Source of the DNA: a virus
Length of the DNA stretch: 61,995 nucleotides
Direction: 5' to 3' (one strand)
Virus record (IMG/VR): IMGVR_UViG_3300037246_000486
Location: 1 to 61,995 of that record
Each line of letters begins with the position of its first letter. The first letter of the stretch is position 1. Made by a program: the position numbers and the translations under genes. Under the pieces are notes generated by a model. It was given only the letters and a program-made list of their open reading frames with translations, was not told the DNA's origin and made no database searches. Positions 1 to 8,163 of the stretch are shown piece after piece.

Positions 1-154
1 CGAGGGTGTGAGCGTCTACGACACCGACGAGATCCTCGCCCGGAAGGCAGCGGCACGGGAACTGATCGTCGCAGAGGACGCCGCAGAGGACTGATGGCGC
101 TGTCACCGGAACGTCTCGCCTACCGTGCGGCGCTGTCCTCGCGCGACTGGGCCG
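1..154. repeat. Terminal overlap, left copy
   Basis: The first 154 bases match the last 154 bases (61842-61995) except at position 28, which is C here and T at 61869. That difference is synonymous (GAC/GAT, Asp). This is the signature of a circularly closed or circularly permuted assembly. It does not by itself prove a physical direct terminal repeat. Confidence 0.95.
2..94 (+). CDS. 3' end of small hypothetical virion gene (partial)
   Basis: The last 30 codons of the 77-residue gene that is complete at 61702-61935 appear here because the contig overlaps itself. It ends in TGA at 92-94, and the A of that stop is the first base of the next ATG. No function is recognised. It should be merged with the right-end copy when the genome is closed. 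Confidence 0.85.
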   Translation, partial: EGVSVYDTDEILARKAAARELIVAEDAAED

Positions 155-525
155 AGGCGCGCCGGCGCCGCGATCTACACCCGGCCGAACTGGGAGCAGC
201 GCCCGACGTCGAGGACGACGCGCTCGCCTGTCTTGCCTCCGACCCCAACGACGTCGGCTGGATGATCGTCCAGTGGTCGGTGCAGGCGGTTGACTGCGAT
301 GGGCAACCGGGCTGCCGACCGTGGTTGTTACGCGCACGCCAGTTCGATCATCTCGGCCTGGCCGCGACGCAAGATGAGGCGCTGATCCGGTTCCGTCAAT
401 ACGTGCAGGACCGACGAGACTACAGCGCCGGGGCACAGGTTGGCACGACGCTCTTTCTGTGCAAGGTGGTGCGCACCGTTCCGATCGTTGACCTTGACGG
501 CGCAAAGATCATGGAGGTGCAGTAG
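94..525 (+). CDS. Hypothetical protein in the head module
   Basis: A 143-residue soluble protein with no signal peptide, membrane segment or familiar domain. The ATG overlaps the preceding stop (TGATG), and its own TAG overlaps the GTG of the next gene, so it is translationally coupled in the structural operon. The N-terminus is Arg/Ala-rich (residues 1-30). The middle has a DPNDVGWMIVQW stretch that looks like a beta strand. Its position between the capsid genes and the head-tail connector suggests a virion or assembly protein. The first 61 bases recur at the right end of the contig. Confidence 0.75.
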   Translation: MALSPERLAYRAALSSRDWAEARRRRDLHPAELGAAPDVEDDALACLASDPNDVGWMIVQWSVQAVDCDGQPGCRPWLLRARQFDHLGLAATQDEALIRFRQYVQDRRDYSAGAQVGTTLFLCKVVRTVPIVDLDGAKIMEVQ

Positions 526-1328
526 TGGCTGACTTCATTAGTAACGGTGGCTGCTTCAACGGTGCGAGGTACGCGCGAGACGGCGCTGGGCAGGGTGCAC
601 GTGACTGGATAGCCGCCACCGATGCCGACGTAACCGGCTGGGTACAGAGCAGACCAATTATCGTCTCGGCGTCCTTTGACTGCAACGATATGGGCGCCAT
701 CGACGGCGACTTCGAGCTGCAATGGCGCAACGTCACCGACGCTGGCACGTTCGCCAATCTCACTGCGACCGGCGAGGTGAAGTGGACGACAGGTACCGAC
801 CTGATCAACGACAATGCGGTTGTCGACAGCGAGCGTGGCGGGTCCCAGAACTGTAGCGGGATGGGTGTGGACGGCAGCGATGAAGGCGTGGAGCGTTCAG
901 GCGCCAACGCCATCGACCTGGTGGACATCCCTGTCGGGATCGTTCTTGACCACCAGTGGGCGGTCAGTTTCGTGGACGGCGACCCGGGCGACGAGTACGA
1001 GTTCCGTATTGTCGAGACCGGCACGTCGAATAGCTACGGCACTTTCGCCGGCACGGTAACCATTGTGGCGGCGGTCGACATCATCGGCGTGACCAAGGAC
1101 AAGGACGGCGTCACGTTGGGCTCGGTCTTCGTCGCGGTGTTCGAGAAGGTCGAGGGTGGTGGTCCACCGCATGACTACATCTTCAGAGGCAAGACAACGA
1201 GCGACCCGAGCACCGGCGCTTATACAATCGCCGACCTCGCGGGTGGGGCCGAGCACTTCATCTATATGATCAAAGAGGACACGCCGCACGTCATGGACGC
1301 CACCGACGATGTACTGACGGGGGTTTAA
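525..1328 (+). CDS. Predicted virion surface protein with beta-rich domains
   Basis: A 267-residue protein starting at a GTG that overlaps the preceding stop. The sequence is rich in beta-prone, Gly/Thr/Asp segments. The N-terminal 170 residues resemble a jelly-roll or fibre-like fold. The last 90 residues (VTKDKDGVTLGSVFVAVFEK, then DPSTGAYTIADL) have the pattern of a carboxypeptidase-regulatory-like or Ig-like domain, common in phage decoration and fibre proteins. No transmembrane segment is present. It sits between capsid genes and a repeat-rich protein that may form part of the same surface structure. The fold assignment is inference from residue pattern. Confidence 0.65.
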   Translation: MADFISNGGCFNGARYARDGAGQGARDWIAATDADVTGWVQSRPIIVSASFDCNDMGAIDGDFELQWRNVTDAGTFANLTATGEVKWTTGTDLINDNAVVDSERGGSQNCSGMGVDGSDEGVERSGANAIDLVDIPVGIVLDHQWAVSFVDGDPGDEYEFRIVETGTSNSYGTFAGTVTIVAAVDIIGVTKDKDGVTLGSVFVAVFEKVEGGGPPHDYIFRGKTTSDPSTGAYTIADLAGGAEHFIYMIKEDTPHVMDATDDVLTGV

Positions 1329-1343
1329 CGAAGGAGGTCGGGC

Positions 1344-2294
1344 ATGGCATCGAACGATGGCTTCCTCAGGTCCGACCAGGACAAGGGCGAAACCTCACCG
1401 GACAACGACGGGCGCCTCAGGTCTGACGCCGACAAAGAGGCGAGTACTACTGACGGGGTCGCCGCAGCGGCGGGCGCCGCGACTGTCCTCGGGGTCGGCA
1501 CAGGCATCATCACCGGGGTTGCCAGCGCAGCGGGTGCAGCGGCATCCGCCGGAGTTGGTCGTTCCGTCGCCGCTGCCGTAGCGTCCTCGGTCGGGCTGGG
1601 TATTACGACAGGCGTCGGGGCGTCCGAGGCATCCGCGGTGGCGTCAGCGGTTGGGTTCGGGGTCACGACAGGGGTGGGAGCTTCCACTGCCGAGGCTGTG
1701 GCGTCCGCAGCGGGCACATCCAGCACGGGCGGACAGATGGGTGCCCAGGCACAAGCGGCGGGCGCATCGACGGCTTCGGCGGTTGGGGCGTCCATCTTCG
1801 CGGCAGTCGCTTCGGCGTCAGGGGCTGCTACCTCGAGCAGCGTTGGAGAGTCTACGGCGGCAGCCGTCGCGAACGCCGCAGGGACAGCGACTACCACCGC
1901 CACCGGTAACGTCATCGTCCCCGCCGTCGCCGGTGCCGCAGGGGCCGCCGTGTGCGGTGCAGACGGTGGTTCGACAAGCGTAGCGGTCGCCGCAGCGGTC
2001 GGGTCAGCCGTTGCCTCGGGTCTGGGTGCAGCGTTCTTCGCCGGGGTTGCGAGCTCGAGTGGGGCAGGTGTCGCAACGGGCGCCGGCGAAGTTACCGTTC
2101 CGGGTGTAGCCATCGCCGCGGGTGCAGCTGTCGCCCTGGCGGTCGGTGAATCGCCTGGTATATTTGCCGGCATTGCTTCGGCGGCCGGTACCTCCTCGGC
2201 CCTGGCGCAGGCGGTTTTGGAGATCGTCATGGAGAACATCAAGGACACCGGCATGACCGAGGAAGAAACACTCAAGAACTCGGAAGGGATCTAG
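1344..2294 (+). CDS. Ala/Gly/Ser/Thr-rich repeat protein, possible glycosylated virion protein
   Basis: A 316-residue protein with a strong Shine-Dalgarno (AAGGAGG) before its ATG. Residues about 38-290 are a degenerate repeat of roughly 18 residues. Each unit alternates a small-residue run such as VASAAG with a Gly-Val-Gly turn (for example GITTGVGAS). Val, Ala, Ser, Thr and Gly make up nearly everything. The charged N-terminus contains two related copies, DGFLRSDQDK and DGRLRSDADK, and the C-terminus is a charged helix. Low-complexity Ser/Thr-rich virion proteins are plausible O-glycosylation acceptors, and a sugar/glycosyltransferase cassette begins 1 kb downstream. That link is inference. 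It may alternatively form a repetitive fibre. Confidence 0.75.
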   Translation: MASNDGFLRSDQDKGETSPDNDGRLRSDADKEASTTDGVAAAAGAATVLGVGTGIITGVASAAGAAASAGVGRSVAAAVASSVGLGITTGVGASEASAVASAVGFGVTTGVGASTAEAVASAAGTSSTGGQMGAQAQAAGASTASAVGASIFAAVASASGAATSSSVGESTAAAVANAAGTATTTATGNVIVPAVAGAAGAAVCGADGGSTSVAVAAAVGSAVASGLGAAFFAGVASSSGAGVATGAGEVTVPGVAIAAGAAVALAVGESPGIFAGIASAAGTSSALAQAVLEIVMENIKDTGMTEEETLKNSEGI

Positions 2295-2295
2295 G

Positions 2296-2670
2296 ATGCC
2301 AGCGTTCGAGATTTTCAACATGAAGGAAGCGACCACGCCCACCTACCAGGTCACGCTACTGGACGAGGCAGGTGTTCCGATTCTTGATGCCGACCTGGAC
2401 ACGTTGGTCCTCACCCTGTACGACCGGGAGACCGGGGCCATCATCAACAGCCGGGACGGGCAGAACGCCAAGGACGCCAACCAGGTGGCCGTAGTGAACG
2501 GGGTCGTCACCTGGTCCATGCTGGTTCTCGACACACCCATCCTGAACGACGCCCTCGGTCACGAGATCCATATGGCCCTCTGGGAGTGGACCTATTCCCC
2601 CGCGTCAGATACGCTGGCAGGGAAACACGAAGCACGCCTACGAGTCGAGAACCTGGAAAAAGTCCCATGA
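2296..2670 (+). CDS. Hypothetical virion protein
   Basis: A 124-residue protein beginning one base after the preceding stop. It has alternating beta-strand segments (TYQVTLLDEAG, TLVLTLYDRET) of the kind found in small phage decoration or baseplate-upper proteins. No catalytic motif, signal peptide or membrane span is visible. It overlaps the next ATG by four bases (ATGA). Its place immediately before the head-tail connector makes a structural role likely, but the family is not recognised. Confidence 0.7.
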   Translation: MPAFEIFNMKEATTPTYQVTLLDEAGVPILDADLDTLVLTLYDRETGAIINSRDGQNAKDANQVAVVNGVVTWSMLVLDTPILNDALGHEIHMALWEWTYSPASDTLAGKHEARLRVENLEKVP

Positions 2671-2993
2671 CCGTTTCATTCGATCCGACCCTCGCCACTG
2701 ACCGTGACTGGGTCCGGTTCAAGATCGGTGACGCCACCGTGGCGACCGCCACCTTGCAGGACGAAACCATCGACGCCATCCTGGCGCAGGAGGCTAACAA
2801 GTGGTTCGCCGCTGCCTGCTGCGCGCAGGCCATCGTGGGACGTGCGCGGGGGTTGGCCTCCAAGAAGGTCGATGACCTGCACCTCACCTACGAGGACAAC
2901 GCGGACTCGGCATACGCCCGACTGATCCAGGAACTCCGCGAAGAAGGAGCCCTTCAACTTATGGAACGTCCACGTCACATGTTCGTACTCTGA
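2667..2993 (+). CDS. Head-tail connector (adaptor) protein, gp6-like
   Basis: A 108-residue, mostly helical protein whose ATG overlaps the preceding stop. The opening pattern, a helix that includes DRDWVRFKIGD followed by DETIDAILA and a Cys/Ala-rich helix, is typical of the phage head-tail adaptor family that binds beneath the portal. The length also fits. The gene sits directly before the head-closure candidate, the order seen in many siphophages. An in-frame extension back to 2586 exists but would overlap the preceding gene and is rejected. Confidence 0.75.
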   Translation: MTVSFDPTLATDRDWVRFKIGDATVATATLQDETIDAILAQEANKWFAAACCAQAIVGRARGLASKKVDDLHLTYEDNADSAYARLIQELREEGALQLMERPRHMFVL

Positions 2994-3334
2994 TGCCCGC
3001 CCCGATCGTTGGAGACCTCGCTGACCTGATGGTCGATGTCCTCCGGGTCGAACGAAATACCGGGTCCGATGGGATGGGTGCCCGCACATACGACCCGCCC
3101 GCAAACTTTCAATGCCGCCTGGTGGGTGGACACGTTCAGGTACGAGGCACGGACGGCAAGGAGAAGGTGTCGACCGTCCAGTGCACCACGGCCGGTGCCT
3201 TCGGGTTCACCACGCAGGACCGCTTCACGTTGGTCCCCAGCGCGGGGACCTTTACTCCGTCCTCCCCGGAGTGTATCAACGTGAGGACGGTGCCGGACGA
3301 GAACGGCCCCCATCATCAAAAGCTGTTCTTCTAA
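2993..3334 (+). CDS. Head closure (stopper) protein
   Basis: A 113-residue beta-rich protein starting at an ATG that overlaps the preceding stop. The pattern DVLRVERNTGSDGMGARTYDPP followed by several strands is typical of phage head-completion or stopper proteins, which have a small SH3/OB-like barrel with an extended loop. It lies between the adaptor gene and the sugar cassette. After the cassette the tail-completion gene resumes the normal neck order. The final A of its stop is the first base of the aminotransferase start codon. Confidence 0.7.
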   Translation: MPAPIVGDLADLMVDVLRVERNTGSDGMGARTYDPPANFQCRLVGGHVQVRGTDGKEKVSTVQCTTAGAFGFTTQDRFTLVPSAGTFTPSSPECINVRTVPDENGPHHQKLFF

Positions 3335-4473
3335 TGCGGGCTCACGCAGCTGTACCTGACACAGCCCGGCGTCTGTCCGTGTCCGAACCTGTCTTCCTGG
3401 GTCGGGAGACCGAGTACGTCCTGGACTGCATGACCCGACGACGCCTGTCCATGGGGGAGTACACCCGACGGTTCGAGGAGGACTTCGCGGAGTGGGTCGG
3501 GGTGTCCCACGCCATCACCTGTGCGAGTGGATCGGCAGCGCTACACCTGGCACTACTAGGGCTGGGCGTGGGGCCGGGCGACGCGGTTTTGGTTCCCGCC
3601 CTGACCTACGTGGCGACAGCCAATGCCGTCGTCCACTGCGGCGCGACGCCGGTGTTCGTGGACGTTGACCCGGAGACCTGGTGCATGGACCCCGGGCAGA
3701 TTCCCAGGGCGATGGACCAGGGGGCCACAGCAGGCGCACCAGCGCGTTATCTCGTTGCCGTTCACCTGTATGGACAGCTGGCAGACGTTCGGGCGTTACA
3801 AGCCGCTACAGGGCCTCGGTGTGTGGTGGTAGAGGACGCGGCCCAGGCACACGGGGGTGTGGACGTGTACGGCCATCGGGCCGGCGCCCTGGGTGAGGTG
3901 GGGACGTTCTCGTTCTACGCCTCCAAGCTCCTGGCCGGGGGCGAAGGTGGGATGGTCACCACCGACCGCCTGGACGTCGCCGACCTGGCTCGTAGGTACC
4001 GGGGACAAGGGCAGTCCCGACCCGGGGCCTACGAGCACGACCTGGTCGGGTTCAACTACCGCATGACGGAGCTCGCCTCGGCGGTGGCGCTGGCACAGCT
4101 GGAGTCCTACCGGGAACATCGGGCCCGCCGCGCGCTGGTCATGGCGTGGTACGGGGAGCGACTGGCGGACCTCCAGGTCACGGTCCAAAGCAGGGACCGA
4201 GGGGCAGCGGATTGGATGCTGGCATTACTGGTCCCTGACAGGGCTGAGGTTGCCCGGCACCTGGCCGCAGCGGGCATCGAGTCCCGTCCCTTCTTTGTCC
4301 CTCTGAACACCCTCCCGATGTACCGGGAGCTCGGGTACAGTTGCCCGGTCGCAGAACGGATGTACCAGGCCGGGATTAACCTACCCACGCACAGCGGCAT
4401 GACCGAAGCGGATGTCGACTACGTGGTCACGCAACTTGAGGAGGCGCTACATGGAGGACGAGGACACGAATAG
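3334..4473 (+). CDS. DegT/DnrJ/EryC1/StrS-family sugar aminotransferase
   Basis: A 379-residue PLP-dependent enzyme expected to transfer an amino group to a nucleotide-linked keto-sugar. The PLP-binding pattern is intact: an N-terminal GEYTRRFEEDFAEW segment, the Ser/Ala-rich phosphate-binding turn CASGSAALHLAL, VVVEDAAQAHGG (Asp stacking on PLP), and SFYASKLLAGGEGG with the catalytic Lys at about residue 198. The length matches the family. The ATG at 3334 overlaps the previous stop; a longer frame back to 3112 overlaps the closure gene and is rejected. It is followed, with overlap, by an acyltransferase, a classic pair for making an N-acylated amino sugar. No sugar dehydratase is encoded nearby, so the keto-sugar probably comes from the host. 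Confidence 0.92.
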   Translation: MRAHAAVPDTARRLSVSEPVFLGRETEYVLDCMTRRRLSMGEYTRRFEEDFAEWVGVSHAITCASGSAALHLALLGLGVGPGDAVLVPALTYVATANAVVHCGATPVFVDVDPETWCMDPGQIPRAMDQGATAGAPARYLVAVHLYGQLADVRALQAATGPRCVVVEDAAQAHGGVDVYGHRAGALGEVGTFSFYASKLLAGGEGGMVTTDRLDVADLARRYRGQGQSRPGAYEHDLVGFNYRMTELASAVALAQLESYREHRARRALVMAWYGERLADLQVTVQSRDRGAADWMLALLVPDRAEVARHLAAAGIESRPFFVPLNTLPMYRELGYSCPVAERMYQAGINLPTHSGMTEADVDYVVTQLEEALHGGRGHE

Positions 4474-5101
4474 GATCCAGGCACCCTACGGCACCGCCGA
4501 CCTGGACCAGCAACTGATCGACGAACACGTCACCGAGCTCCTGGCGGACTACGACTACCCCGGCCTGCCCGAGGACTTCTCCAACGGTCCCACCCTCTAC
4601 GACCCGGTGATCATATTGCGCCCGGAGAACCTGCGCATCAGTCTCACCGCCAGGCTTGACTCCTACTGCAAACTGGAGGTCGGGGACGGGATGGTGGTCG
4701 GGCACCATGTCCACGTCGCCTCCTTCGCCCACCTGGGCATCGGCGGTGGCGTCACCATCCTCGAGGACGGCACCAGCTTTGCCTCGGGGTCCAAGGTCAT
4801 GTCCGGCAGCAACGTCCCTGCCCGTGGCCGGAGCTGTTCCGCGGTGGCCCCCGGCAACCGGGTCGCGAGGTACATCACCCGGATCAAACGGAACGCCGTC
4901 CTGTTCGCCGGCGCCCAGGTCCTCCCCGGTGTGACCGTAGGCGAGAACGCTGTCATTGCTGCCGGCGCGATCGTTGTGTGCGACGTCCCATCCTTCGAGG
5001 TGTGGGGTGGCATCCCCGCCAGGAAGATCGGTGTGGACCTGGTCACCTCCGAACTGATCGACAAGGTTATTGAAGAAGATGAGCGAACCAGACTGGGTTG
5101 A
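4451..5101 (+). CDS. Left-handed beta-helix (hexapeptide) acyltransferase
   Basis: A 216-residue protein. Its C-terminal half carries hexapeptide repeats of the I/V-G-x-x-x-x type (GVTILEDGTSF, GAQVLPGVTVGENAVI, AAGAIVV) and ends with GGIPARKIG, the usual tail of sugar O/N-acyltransferases of the VatD/WbpD/NeuD kind. These enzymes use acyl-CoA and trimerise. The start at 4451 is chosen because GAGGAGG lies just upstream, inside the aminotransferase gene. The overlap implies coupled translation. The likely job is acylation of the amino sugar made by the preceding enzyme. Confidence 0.88.
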   Translation: MEDEDTNRIQAPYGTADLDQQLIDEHVTELLADYDYPGLPEDFSNGPTLYDPVIILRPENLRISLTARLDSYCKLEVGDGMVVGHHVHVASFAHLGIGGGVTILEDGTSFASGSKVMSGSNVPARGRSCSAVAPGNRVARYITRIKRNAVLFAGAQVLPGVTVGENAVIAAGAIVVCDVPSFEVWGGIPARKIGVDLVTSELIDKVIEEDERTRLG

Positions 5102-5873
5102 GGAGATGCTGGACTGGCATGGGATAGGCGACCCGCTGGCCCACGCGGTACCACCCGAGGAACGCCCGGGATACTACGGGCAACACAGTCACCCAATGAG
5201 GAGCGCACAAGACATGGCTAAGCAGCTACGTGATAAGGCAACCATCGAGGAACACTGGACCGCCATCCTAAAGGCGATCCCGTCCAGGGCGTTCCGCAAC
5301 CCGGCGTACCACCAGCCCTTCGGGTTCCGCCTGGGCCTGGCGGGCATGGCCCACCACATGAAGAACGAGGTCAGGTACCTCGAGGTCGGGTGCCGCCTGG
5401 GTCACAGCCTGGCAGTGGTATGCCTGGCGGCTGGCGACAACCTCAAGTCCGCCCATGCGGTGGACGTCTTCATCCAGGATTACGACAACGAGGACAACGC
5501 CAACCCCGAGCAGGTCCTGTCCTCCCTGGCGGACTGCAACATCAAGGACCTGACCCGGGTGACGATTCACGAGCAGGACAGCCACAAGTACTTGCGGACG
5601 CTGGCACGGGGGAAGGGCAAGCTCCGGTTCAACCTCATCTGCGTGGACGGGGATCACACCCTGACCGGCGCGCGCCAAGACCTCGAGGACTGTTTCGATC
5701 TCCTGGACGTCGGGGGCATCCTGGTGTTCGACGACGTGGTGGTCAAGGGCGACCGATCCCTACTGCGGGTGTGGCACGAGTTCCTGGGCGCCAAGCGGGA
5801 CTTCGTGGAGACCACCGAGGCGCTGGGCGATCACCCTGGGTGGGTGTCGTTGACGCGGGGTCGCCAGCAGTGA
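5079..5873 (+). CDS. SAM-dependent class I methyltransferase
   Basis: A 264-residue protein with a Rossmann-type methyltransferase core. Motif I is YLEVGCRLGHS, an acidic residue follows in AHAVDVFIQDYD, and motif IV-like NLICVDGDHTLTGARQDLE is followed by GGILVFDDVV. This arrangement matches the Methyltransf_24-type family often found in sugar-modification loci. A TTG three codons upstream (5070) is an alternative start. Its position between an acyltransferase and glycosyltransferases suggests O-methylation of a sugar or glycan, though the substrate cannot be read from sequence. Confidence 0.85.
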   Translation: MSEPDWVEEMLDWHGIGDPLAHAVPPEERPGYYGQHSHPMRSAQDMAKQLRDKATIEEHWTAILKAIPSRAFRNPAYHQPFGFRLGLAGMAHHMKNEVRYLEVGCRLGHSLAVVCLAAGDNLKSAHAVDVFIQDYDNEDNANPEQVLSSLADCNIKDLTRVTIHEQDSHKYLRTLARGKGKLRFNLICVDGDHTLTGARQDLEDCFDLLDVGGILVFDDVVVKGDRSLLRVWHEFLGAKRDFVETTEALGDHPGWVSLTRGRQQ

Positions 5874-6559
5874 TCCAGATCCTGTCCCTCTGGCGCAACG
5901 ATGCCACCTCGCATCTGATCAAGCGGGCGAATCACCTTCTCCACAAGACGTCGGAGCAGGGGGTGTCCTGGCTGTGGGGTGTGGGGGACTGCACCGACCA
6001 GACGGCAGCGCTCCTGGAAGCCCACGCGGCGCGCATGGTGGGCGATGTCCTGGTCCGGGTGGTCAACGTGGACACCGGCATCGTGGGGGAGGACGCGGCA
6101 ACCAGGCGGGCGCGTGGGTCTGCCTCGGCCTCCCAGCTGTTCCACCAACTGGATCCGCTGGCGGACTACGCCATGCTCCACGAGTCGGACCTGGTGTCGC
6201 CGGACAACGTGGCGGACGAACTACTGGCAGCAGGGGACGGTGTCCCGATGGCAGGGTGGCCTGTCATCCAGTTGAACGGGCGGTTCCAGTTCTATGACAT
6301 CTGGGCTTATCGGGACATGACCGGCAACCCGTTCCTCCCCGAGAAGCCGTACTCGCCCCAGTACACCCGGGTCGGACCGTTCCGTCTGCGGTCCTTCGGG
6401 TCGGTGTGGGTGATCCCTGCTGCTATACTGCGGGACCGAACCATCACCACCGAGGCGGTGGTGGAGCTATGCGGACAATGGGCCGCCGAGGGGATCGAAC
6501 TATGGTGCGACCCCCGGGTGTCCGTGGTGCAACCGGTGGAGTTATGGGAGGCGCAATGA
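5870..6559 (+). CDS. Glycosyltransferase-like protein (GT-A type, tentative)
   Basis: A 229-residue protein starting at a GTG that overlaps the methyltransferase stop (GTGA). It opens IQILSLWRNDA and later has LADYAMLHESDLVSPDNV, the position and character of a GT-A metal-binding acidic motif. RFQFYDIWAYRDMTG resembles the acceptor/donor loop of small-molecule glycosyltransferases. The downstream neighbour has the same layout (YVLYVESDLLWDP, then FYDVWGFRG), so the two are probably paralogues. Family assignment is by pattern and context only. Confidence 0.65.
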   Translation: MIQILSLWRNDATSHLIKRANHLLHKTSEQGVSWLWGVGDCTDQTAALLEAHAARMVGDVLVRVVNVDTGIVGEDAATRRARGSASASQLFHQLDPLADYAMLHESDLVSPDNVADELLAAGDGVPMAGWPVIQLNGRFQFYDIWAYRDMTGNPFLPEKPYSPQYTRVGPFRLRSFGSVWVIPAAILRDRTITTEAVVELCGQWAAEGIELWCDPRVSVVQPVELWEAQ

Positions 6560-7260
6560 AGATCCAGGTGGTGTCGGCGTTCCGCAACATGTCGGGACGG
6601 GTTCCCAAGTACTACCAGCAGGTCCACGCCCTGCGCGTGGCGTTCAACAGTCAGGTCGAGCTGGGGGTGGTCGCTTGCACCGGGGACAACGAGGACCGAA
6701 CCCGGGAGGAACTGCTGGTCCTGCAGAAGCACTTTGGGGTACCCACGACGATCGTGGACTACAGCCACGGGTGCCGGGACTGGGGGTCCACCGAGGAGGG
6801 GGAACGACTAGAGAAGCTGTCCGGTGTCCTGAACGCGGCGCTGGATGGCGTGGCACCGGATACCGACTACGTCCTCTATGTCGAGTCCGACCTGCTATGG
6901 GATCCGTATCAGGTCCACGACCTGGTGGCCGAGGTGGTTCGGGATCCTGTCACGTTCCCGGTGGTGGCCCCGCTGGTATATGCGGGTGAAGCCTTCTATG
7001 ACGTCTGGGGATTCCGGGGGACGGACGGCGAACGGTTCGCCCCGTTCCCGCCCTACCACTCGAGCCTCAAGGGCCTGGTGGACGAGGAGTGCGTCGTGGA
7101 GGTGTCCTCGGTGGGCAGCTGCATGGTGATGGCGGGCGTGGTCGCCCGGACTGTACGGTGCGAGAACGGCAACGCCCTGGTGGGCTGGTGCGAAGCCGCC
7201 CGGGCCGGTGGGTATCGAATCGGAGTGGCCCCGCACCTGCGGGTGGATCACCCAGCGTAG
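6556..7260 (+). CDS. GT-A-type glycosyltransferase
   Basis: A 234-residue protein with ATGA overlap and a GGGAGG ribosome site. It opens with MKIQVVSAFRNMSGR. The segment DTDYVLYVESDLLWDP provides the acidic metal/nucleotide-sugar motif expected in GT-A enzymes, and FYDVWGFRGTDGERF follows. The organisation resembles ANP1/MNN9-like or general GT-A folds. The related preceding gene suggests duplication. It probably acts in the cytoplasm on the phage glycan or on virion proteins during assembly. Confidence 0.7.
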   Translation: MKIQVVSAFRNMSGRVPKYYQQVHALRVAFNSQVELGVVACTGDNEDRTREELLVLQKHFGVPTTIVDYSHGCRDWGSTEEGERLEKLSGVLNAALDGVAPDTDYVLYVESDLLWDPYQVHDLVAEVVRDPVTFPVVAPLVYAGEAFYDVWGFRGTDGERFAPFPPYHSSLKGLVDEECVVEVSSVGSCMVMAGVVARTVRCENGNALVGWCEAARAGGYRIGVAPHLRVDHPA

Positions 7261-7269
7261 GAGCGGACC

Positions 7270-8163
7270 ATGTTGAGAGCATACGTGAAGGCCCCGGGTG
7301 TCCTGTCGCGTGCAATGCACCGGACGGCTGCGGCCCTTGAGCGGTACGCCCCTCCGGAAGTGGACATTGTGTACACGCCCCTGGCGGCGGACATGGAGGT
7401 ACTCCATACCATCGGGTACGCCGACCTGGTCCAGGAGGTGGAGCGGGTCAGGGCGGACGGCCACCGGTATGCCGTCATGCAGTACTGCCTTGCCAGTGCC
7501 GGGGCACCGGACATGCTGTCCTGGTTGCCACTATGGGAGAACAGCGTGGGGGTGTGGTCGTACTACGACCTGGTCGCCCACCTGATCGACGCCGGGGTCA
7601 ACGCGCCCACCGGGGGCTGGATGTACCACGCGCCTCTCGGGGTAGACAGCGACGTCTTCCACCGGGTGCCGTCCATGGCCCAGTACACCATCCTGACCAG
7701 TGGGTACGTCCCGGAGGCCGAGGGTGTCCTCGAGTGCCTGGACGCCGTCACCCAGACGGGTGGTCGGATGTTCCACCTCGGTCCCGAGGACAGTCGGTAC
7801 CCGGACAACGTGGACCAGCTACTGGGCATCGGGGACGAGGAACTGGCCAGGCGGTACAGCGCCTCCCGGTTCGTGTCGGGGCTGCGCCGGATCGAGGGGT
7901 TCGAGTTGCCGGCAGCGGAGGGTGTGGTGTGCGGTGCCCGCCCGGTCATGTTCGACCTCCCCTGCTATCGGGCCTGGTACCAGGACTTGGCCGAGTACGT
8001 TCCCGAGGGCACCCATGACGAGGTCACTGCGGCACTGGTCGATCTGTTTCAACAACCACCGAACCCGGTCACTGCGGACGAGATGGAGCAAGCACGGGAA
8101 CGGTTCAACTGGGAGACGCTGGCGGCCGGATTCTGGGCCCAGGTGTTGGAGGCAACAGCATGA
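7270..8163 (+). CDS. GT-B-type glycosyltransferase
   Basis: A 297-residue protein with a TAGGAG ribosome site. Features of a GT-B fold include a central APLGVDSDVFHRV segment (typical of GT4 enzymes, around residues 120-130), a following strand TILTSGYVPEAEG, and FELPAAEGVVCGARPVM, which corresponds to the EGF.L..lEaMA.G.PVv donor-binding region. The N-terminal domain is shorter than usual, so it is a compact family member. It overlaps the next glycosyltransferase by four bases. Confidence 0.78.
   Translation: MLRAYVKAPGVLSRAMHRTAAALERYAPPEVDIVYTPLAADMEVLHTIGYADLVQEVERVRADGHRYAVMQYCLASAGAPDMLSWLPLWENSVGVWSYYDLVAHLIDAGVNAPTGGWMYHAPLGVDSDVFHRVPSMAQYTILTSGYVPEAEGVLECLDAVTQTGGRMFHLGPEDSRYPDNVDQLLGIGDEELARRYSASRFVSGLRRIEGFELPAAEGVVCGARPVMFDLPCYRAWYQDLAEYVPEGTHDEVTAALVDLFQQPPNPVTADEMEQARERFNWETLAAGFWAQVLEATA

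Noticed and set aside
1325-2275. Minus-strand ORF of 316 codons opposite the repeat protein
   Set aside because: It mirrors the Ala/Gly repeat of the + strand gene, has no ribosome site, and no other minus-strand gene is supported.
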